From Bacteroidales bacterium (GTDB lineage: Bacteria > Bacteroidota > Bacteroidia > Bacteroidales > PUMT01): a DNA stretch of 61,000 bases. The position numbers and the translations under genes are program-made. Numbering within the stretch: position 1 is the stretch's first letter; the number at the start of each line of letters is the position of its first letter. This document shows, piece by piece, positions 59,018 through 61,000 of the stretch. The stretch spans positions 1 to 61,000 of the forward strand of contig SLPB01000061.1 of the NCBI GenBank assembly GCA_007132225.1, written 5' to 3'. Under the pieces are notes generated by a model, which did not search any database, was not told where the DNA came from, and was given only the letters and a program-made list of their open reading frames with translations.

Positions 59018-61000
59018 CTAATCTCTTCTCATCAAAAGAAAATCCCCTGTTTCTGTAAATTTCCGTCCACTGTTCAATACTCCTGTTACCCGGAAAATAT
59101 AGACATCTTCAGCAGCTGTTTGACCCTTGTAATAGCCGTCCCAGCCTATCTCAATATCATTGCTTTCAAAAAGCTTAGTTCCCCAGCGGTTGAATATTTC
59201 AAGCCTGTAGTTATCAAGATTGCCATTTATGAGGATGGGATAGAATACATGGTTGCTGAAATCATTACGATCGTACCTTCCTCCGCCTGACCCGGCTTCA
59301 TTGGGTGTAAATGCAGAAGGGAATTTCACCCGGGTAGTTGTTTTTACACTGACAGCTTCATGATAAACTGTTGAGTCTGTGCAGCCTTCGGCCGACCATA
59401 CGTTCAGGTTGACCAAAAAAGAACCGGAGTCGCTATATATGTGTACCGGGTTAACCTCTGTCGAGGTTTTGCCATCACCAAAATCCCAAAGGTAGTTTGC
59501 ACCGTTTGTAGAATAGTTGTAGGTTCTCAGTTCACTTCCAGGAATATACAGTTCTGTTGGTGCCAGCTCAAAACTTGCCTGGGGGGGCTGGTGAACCGTG
59601 ATTACTCTTTCGCTCATTACCTCTTTACCATCTGGACCCATAACATATAGCCGCGAGATATAACTACCCGGTTCTTCATAGGTGTGCACCGGGTTTTCTT
59701 CAAGTGAGGTAATTCCATTATCTCCCAGTTCCCAGCGGAAAGGATAATTTTCGGTAGTAGTCTTTGTAAACCTGACATCCAGAGGCGGGCACCCTTCACT
59801 CAGGTTAACCGCATAGCTGGCAGTGGGTTGCCGGTAATATGTCACCACGACATCGTCCGATGAGATGCATCCACTTATATCAACCGACCATATAAAAGTG
59901 TTAGCCCCTTCATGCAATTCCTCTACAATGGTTTCAGCAGATGAGGGTGAGATAATGTTTCCCCCTCCTGCATCTACCGACCAGCGGCCCGTTCCCCTTG
60001 CCGGATTGTTTGCCGAGAGGTTTGTTGTGCCGGTGTATATTATCTGGTCGGGCCCGGCATAAACATCTGTAAGATTATTCCTGACTTCCACCTGATCTGA
60101 CAATGAACAATTATTATTTGTGATGGTCCACCGGATTACATTATTTCCCTGTCCGAGGCCTCTTATTGTTGTGTTATAACCTGACTCATTATCAAAAGAT
60201 CCCGATCCGCTGATCAGTGACCATTCTCCGGTACCCACTGCTGGCATATTGCCGTTCAGTGGTGATGAATTCCCGCAAACGATAATATCTGCACCTGCAT
60301 TCGGTATTGTTGGCATATCGTTTTGAATTATGACATCACTTGATGAAGAACAATTTTCTGTGGTAATTGTCCACCGTAAAATATTCCTGCCTCTTGACAG
60401 ACCGGTGACCGGTGAATTGTAGATGCCGGAATCTCCGAAAGTTCCCGATCCGCTGATTACGCTCCACATGCCTGTGCCCTGAAGGGGGATATTGCCCTCC
60501 AGGATAGTATGGTCATCACAAATAGTCCTGTCTGCACCTGCTGAGGCGGTTGTGGGTTTATTGTTAACCAGTTTTACATCGCTGTGTTCACTGCACTGTC
60601 CGTTGGTCACTGTCCATCTGAGAATATTGTCCCCCGGAGCGAGACTGGTGACCGGGGTTATGTTACTATACGCATCTTCCATAACACCGGCACCCTGGAT
60701 TATGTTCCATACACCTGACCCCACATCCGGTTCATTGGCTGTGAGAAGAGTCTGATCGTCGCATAAAACCTGATCGGCTCCGGCAAAAGTATTTCTGGGC
60801 TGGTCATTTCTTATTACCACTTCATCGGCTGACAAGCAGCCCTCATTTTCAACTGTCCACCTGTAAGTGTTTGTTCCGGGCGCTATTGAACCAACAATGG
60901 TATTATGCAGCTCTTCTGCAACAAACTGCCCTGAACCGTTTACAACTGACCATCTGCCATTGCCGATAAGGGGATCCCGGGCCTGCAGTTGTAAGTTATC
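59018..61000 (-). CDS. Type IX secretion cargo: tandem Ig/PKD-like repeats, PKD domains and CHU_C-type gliding motility-associated C-terminal domain (5' end beyond window)
   Basis: Open frame continues to base 61000 (DNLQLQARDPLIGNGRWSVVNGSGQFVAEE...); PKD motifs YLWDFGDGKTSTEVNPVHIY; C-terminus VKFPSAFTPNEAG...YRLEIFNRWGTKLFESNDIEIGWDGYYKGQTAAEDVYIFRVTG. Confidence 0.95.
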   Translation of the reverse strand, partial: DNLQLQARDPLIGNGRWSVVNGSGQFVAEELHNTIVGSIAPGTNTYRWTVENEGCLSADEVVIRNDQPRNTFAGADQVLCDDQTLLTANEPDVGSGVWNIIQGAGVMEDAYSNITPVTSLAPGDNILRWTVTNGQCSEHSDVKLVNNKPTTASAGADRTICDDHTILEGNIPLQGTGMWSVISGSGTFGDSGIYNSPVTGLSRGRNILRWTITTENCSSSSDVIIQNDMPTIPNAGADIIVCGNSSPLNGNMPAVGTGEWSLISGSGSFDNESGYNTTIRGLGQGNNVIRWTITNNNCSLSDQVEVRNNLTDVYAGPDQIIYTGTTNLSANNPARGTGRWSVDAGGGNIISPSSAETIVEELHEGANTFIWSVDISGCISSDDVVVTYYRQPTASYAVNLSEGCPPLDVRFTKTTTENYPFRWELGDNGITSLEENPVHTYEEPGSYISRLYVMGPDGKEVMSERVITVHQPPQASFELAPTELYIPGSELRTYNYSTNGANYLWDFGDGKTSTEVNPVHIYSDSGSFLVNLNVWSAEGCTDSTVYHEAVSVKTTTRVKFPSAFTPNEAGSGGGRYDRNDFSNHVFYPILINGNLDNYRLEIFNRWGTKLFESNDIEIGWDGYYKGQTAAEDVYIFRVTGVLNSGRKFTETGDFLLMRRD
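59839..61000 (-). repeat. Array of approximately 81-aa (243-bp) degenerate tandem repeats within the T9SS cargo gene
   Basis: AGAD recurs at 81-residue spacing (Asp codons near 60775, 60532, 60289), then AGPD about 80 residues on near 60049; a partial fifth repeat at the right edge. Confidence 0.9.

Noticed and set aside
1-61000. CRISPR, transposon, integron, prophage or defence island
   Set aside because: No regularly spaced short repeats, transposase/integrase signatures or phage structural genes seen; the gene content is mostly conserved chromosomal functions.

Overview
This 61-kb window looks like ordinary chromosome from a Bacteroidota organism (Bacteroidales/Marinilabiliales-like). I found no tRNA or rRNA genes, CRISPR arrays, transposases, or phage or defence modules. 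About 39 protein-coding genes are supported by recognisable motifs. Housekeeping genes include comM (5'-truncated), hppA, lpxH, ribF, pgk, a DNA pol III delta'-like gene, ricT, trmB, cysQ, nfu, tsaE, ald, kdtA/waaA, nrdJ, kbl, tdh and gltX. Type IX secretion/gliding components are GldH, a PorW/SprE-like TPR lipoprotein, a PorX-like receiver-PglZ protein, and a PorP/SprF protein next to a CHU_C-type cargo protein that runs off the right edge. Carbohydrate genes include a synthase-phosphorylase fusion, a BNR sialidase-like protein, a GH78 rhamnosidase, ribulokinase, a Gfo/Idh plus DUF1080 pair, and a clan-A GH-like lipoprotein. I see no clear novel multi-gene system. The items most worth follow-up are: a nucleotide cyclase-HD hydrolase fusion with a D-to-N change at the first metal-ligand position; a thioredoxin-fold lipoprotein pair in which one copy has lost its CxxC motif; the Gfo/Idh plus DUF1080 pair (candidate 3-keto-glycoside chemistry); an approximately 81-aa tandem repeat array in the T9SS cargo protein; and a 1169-aa putative outer-membrane barrel with an EF-hand-like loop.
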